Below, in pieces: positions 54,126 to 56,761 of a stretch of 56,761 bases of DNA. A program made the translations under genes and the position numbers. Each line of letters begins with the position of its first letter. Positions within the stretch are counted from its first letter, which is position 1. The DNA lies in contig NW_003546313.1 in the NCBI RefSeq assembly GCF_000090795.2, forward strand, positions 158,005-214,765, read 5' to 3'. Under the pieces are notes generated by a model. It saw only the letters and a list, made by a program, of their open reading frames with translations, did not search any database and was not told where the DNA came from. This stretch comes from Amphimedon queenslandica. Lineage: Eukaryota > Porifera > Demospongiae > Haplosclerida > Niphatidae.

Positions 54126-56500
54126 ATGGCTACAGAAAGAGACATTGCTTGCTTGTTATATGAAGAAATAGGTCCTAGAGACAGTGACTACGTTGCTTCA
54201 GTTCTTGGGGATTACTTTTGTGATAAAACTAATGGTAAGCTTATTCCCAACACAGTTTGTTTGCATACTAACTATAAATACCAGTTAGCTATCACAACAA
54301 TGGTATTGCATCACCTGTATAAATGCACAATATTATATTAAACTTAGTTATGCAGTGTATTTGTTAATTGAAAGAGACAATATGAAGAAGTAGATGTGGA
54401 AGAAGAGGAAGAGAAAGGGACAGAACATTGTGATGAAGATATTAATCCACCACTGTTTGATCCAGAGGTGGCTATGGAGCTACAAGTATCAGATGTTGAT
54501 TTAGAATCAGCAATGCCTGATGCTCCAGCTACTTCCAACTACTGACTCTTGTGAAGACATGAGGAAGACCACAGTAGGAAGAAAAATTATCAAAGTTTTT
54601 TGAACACGGATGTGGTTGCTTAAATAATTGCTATGCACTGTTCAGTCACTCTTACATTAAAACATATAGATGCGACATACAAGCCATGGCGAAGCCTGTT
54701 CAAAGATTGCTATTATCAGTCAAATGGCAGCAACATCTACCATGAGGGATTGTCAACTGGCAACCACAGGAGACAGAAAGAAAGCGGCAATTTGTTACGT
54801 TCATGCATCAAGGTCATAAGGTTTGTACCTATAAGTGACACAACACAAAATTAATTACCTTTTTCAACTAGATATGTACAATAACATTTATAAAGCTACA
54901 TGCATGTGGAAAAAGTAGGTTTGAGGAAATCATGAAAAGCTACAAAATGAATGGATTAATACCAAAGTATGAGACTTACAGTTAAATGTTATGAACTTAA
55001 ATTTATTAGAGTTCATGGAAATGCTGGACAGACACCAAACCATGCTTTGACTTATGTGACATTTCAGGGTTCTTGTGTTCATCAGAAATTACGCTGAAGT
55101 ACAAGGAATAAGTCTTTCTGGGAGAATACCAGGAATGAAAAGTTACAAGAATAAGTTCTTACCATGCAGTACATCTAAAAGGCAGGTATATTTAGAGTAT
55201 GCAGAATTATGGTGAAGGGCTTCACATTAAAGCATGTGTTGAAACAACATTCAACATGTTGTGGCGACGCTACCTGCCTAATTTCAAAAAATGAAGCCAA
55301 TGTCTGACTTGTGTGCTACTTGTAAAAAGATAAGTGGACTGATTATAAGAAGTGCAAACATGCAATCAGATGAAAGGATTACTGAGGTAAGTCAGTACTG
55401 TAATAACACATATAATATTTATCATTTTTAGGCAATGCAAAAGGCACTAGATGACAGAAGTCTTGTGAAAAAGGAAATGAAGTACTATAAGGATGTATTA
55501 AAAGAGGCACAATTATTGTTATAAGGGCTGTTTACAGATACGGCAGACAATTACAATCTCCACTGACAAGGCCACTTGCCATGCTAAATATTGTGGCACA
55601 TTATAGCTTCTATTATGCTCAACAGGTAACGATAATTTTATGACATTAAAGTGTGTCTAGCTTACTTATTTTTTTAGGTTCACTATCCTTTAAGTCCACT
55701 GCAAGCAGGACCAATTTACTTTCTTACTCCCAGGAAATGTCTTCGGAGTGTGCTCTGAAGCTACATCTCAGCAGGTTATTTGCGTGATCGATGAATCATT
55801 CAACACTGGCAAAGGGGGCCAATCCTGTCATAAGCATGGTACATATTTATTTCAAGAATCATGGCCTTAACTCAGTTAATATCCATTTCAATGCTGACAA
55901 CTGCTCAAGGCAAAATAAAACTGATGCTGTTATTCAAGTATAATGCATGCACAATAATGTAACTTTTTAAATGTTATTCTTTATTAATTTTAGTACCTTT
56001 AATTGAGAGTCATGACAGGACTTTATGCATCCGTTTCAATATCCTTTCTGCCAGTTGGACATACAAAATTTTTTACAGACTGGTGCTTTGTACTTTTAAA
56101 GCAAAAGTTTCGTAAAGCAGATGTGGACTCATTGGATGACTTTGTTCAAGTTCTAGAACAATCATCTGCTATTAAGAAAGCCCAACCAGTATGAAGTAGC
56201 AATGGTGAACTCATTGTAGAAACATTTGACTGGTCTAGTTACTTTGCAACATCATTTAACAAAATAAAAGGCATCAAAGGCTTTTAACACTTTGTTGTCA
56301 ATGCGACCTAACCAGGTTTAGTTGAAGCTTGACAAGTTGTAGAAGGCCAACTCACACAAATTAATTTGCTGAAAGACAATCAAATAATGGAAGATGAACT
56401 ACAAAATGTATTACAACTACAGGCAAGAGTATATAATACTTAAAGAGAGTATCGAACGGCCCAATTCAAGCTGCTGCATGAGGGCGTATTTGCTCAAAGT
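54126..56500 (+). pseudogene. Multi-exon element gene, 'DNC..QNK' (DUF7869-like) type
   Basis: Exon 1 54126-54234 (MATERDIACLLYEEIGPRDS, GTAAGC donor). Exon 2 about 54384-54543, very acidic (EEVDVEEEEEKGTEHCDEDI). Then blocks CGCLNNCY (54615), HQGHKVC (54805), GRIPGMKSYKNKFLPCSTSK (55120-55180), MKPMSDLCATCKKISGLIIR (55290-55345, zinc-like Cys pair), VHYPLSPLQAGPIYFLTPRK (55680-55738), NADNCSRQNKTDAVIQV (55893-55940), VGHTKFFTDWCFVLLKQKF (56054-56110) and IETFDWSSYF-like (56215-56250). This block order is known to me from long uncharacterised element proteins in corals, sponges and fish, and the ADNC..QNK and GHTKF..DWCF blocks look like an RNase H-fold nuclease core (inference). Many stops and frame changes; probably inactive. 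Confidence 0.6.
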
Positions 56501-56508
56501 CACAATCC

Positions 56509-56761
56509 GCATACTCCAGTATACTTTATCAATGAATATAATTATCGCGTAGACATTGAGTTGCCTTTGTCACGAGTTGGCAAGTGGTTGGGGCACAAAC
56601 TCCTGGATACTAGGAGCACTGCCTTTGTAGTTCATCTTTCCAGCCTTCTTTCGAGCTCCTTTCCTGTATTGGAAGAGATTGCCAAGTTTTAAAAAGCTAA
56701 GGGCCAAATAATGTTGCCACATGGTGGATCACATGATATGATAAGTATACTGGAGTATGCA
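56509..56761. mobile_element. 253-bp MITE at the window edge
   Basis: GCATACTCCAGTATACTT at 56509-56526 is repeated as its exact inverse at 56743-56760. There is no coding need in between. The right flank is outside the window, so a target duplication cannot be tested. Confidence 0.75.

Overview
The window is animal (metazoan) nuclear DNA and is almost entirely mobile-element territory. It is AT-rich, carries many AAT/ATT microsatellites and contains one 10-base N gap (46286-46295), as in a scaffolded draft. Coding traces are split by very short introns (about 40-60 bp). The mix of element families (BEN-domain, DUF3504-type tyrosine recombinase, THAP9/P-like, ZMYM-type hAT, MULE, Tc1, Gypsy and LINE) together with the tiny introns suggests a demosponge, most like Amphimedon. 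That assignment is inference from composition and remembered families, not a database result. I recognise no conserved single-copy host gene, rRNA or tRNA. Most open frames are decayed transposon genes.

Layout. 1-1.2 kb: 3' end of a non-LTR retrotransposon. 1.27-3.03 kb: a 1.77-kb element with 70-bp terminal inverted repeats and a decayed tyrosine recombinase. 3.06-3.74 kb: fragment of an 'ALRYVAGY'-type element gene. 4.96-6.64 kb: intron-containing integrase-fold transposase, followed by a two-exon small gene (6.7-7.5 kb). 8.3-10.2 kb: N-terminal part of a Helitron/PIF1-type element protein, joined to a pogo-type DDE fragment. That pogo fragment is itself split by a 4.5-kb Gypsy-type LTR retrotransposon (10.5-15.0 kb) with matching target duplications. 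15.2-16.2 kb: LINE tail and a C48 (Ulp1-like) protease pseudogene. 17.3-20.3 kb: a BEN-type gene. 21.1-22.5 kb: Tc1-like transposase. 24.5-30.1 kb: a P-element/THAP9-like transposase gene interrupted by a 2.87-kb hAT element with a perfect 8-bp target duplication.

31-39 kb is repeat-dominated: an 88-bp minisatellite grown from one arm of a foldback element, an intact-looking promoter plus ALRYVAGY gene, half a MULE, an 84-bp hairpin and a large inverted pair of 9-bp-monomer satellites. 39.4-40.9 kb holds a compact repeat with two inward-facing promoters. 42.2-44.7 kb is a second MULE copy in inverse orientation. 46.4-48 kb encodes a P-loop NTPase in short exons. 49.1-49.8 kb is a tandem array of an exon-intron unit. 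50.4-54.0 kb is a second tyrosine-recombinase locus between 300-bp inverted arms. 54.1-56.5 kb is another multi-exon element gene, ending in a small MITE at the window edge.

The most interesting signals are three. First, two tyrosine-recombinase loci, at opposite ends of the window, each have upstream a palindromic hairpin with the same GCCCGAGG(G)CGA core and are each flanked by inverted repeats. Second, one TATA-plus-GCCCTGGGCA promoter module is attached to different genes at four places. Third, an exon with its intron has been amplified in tandem.
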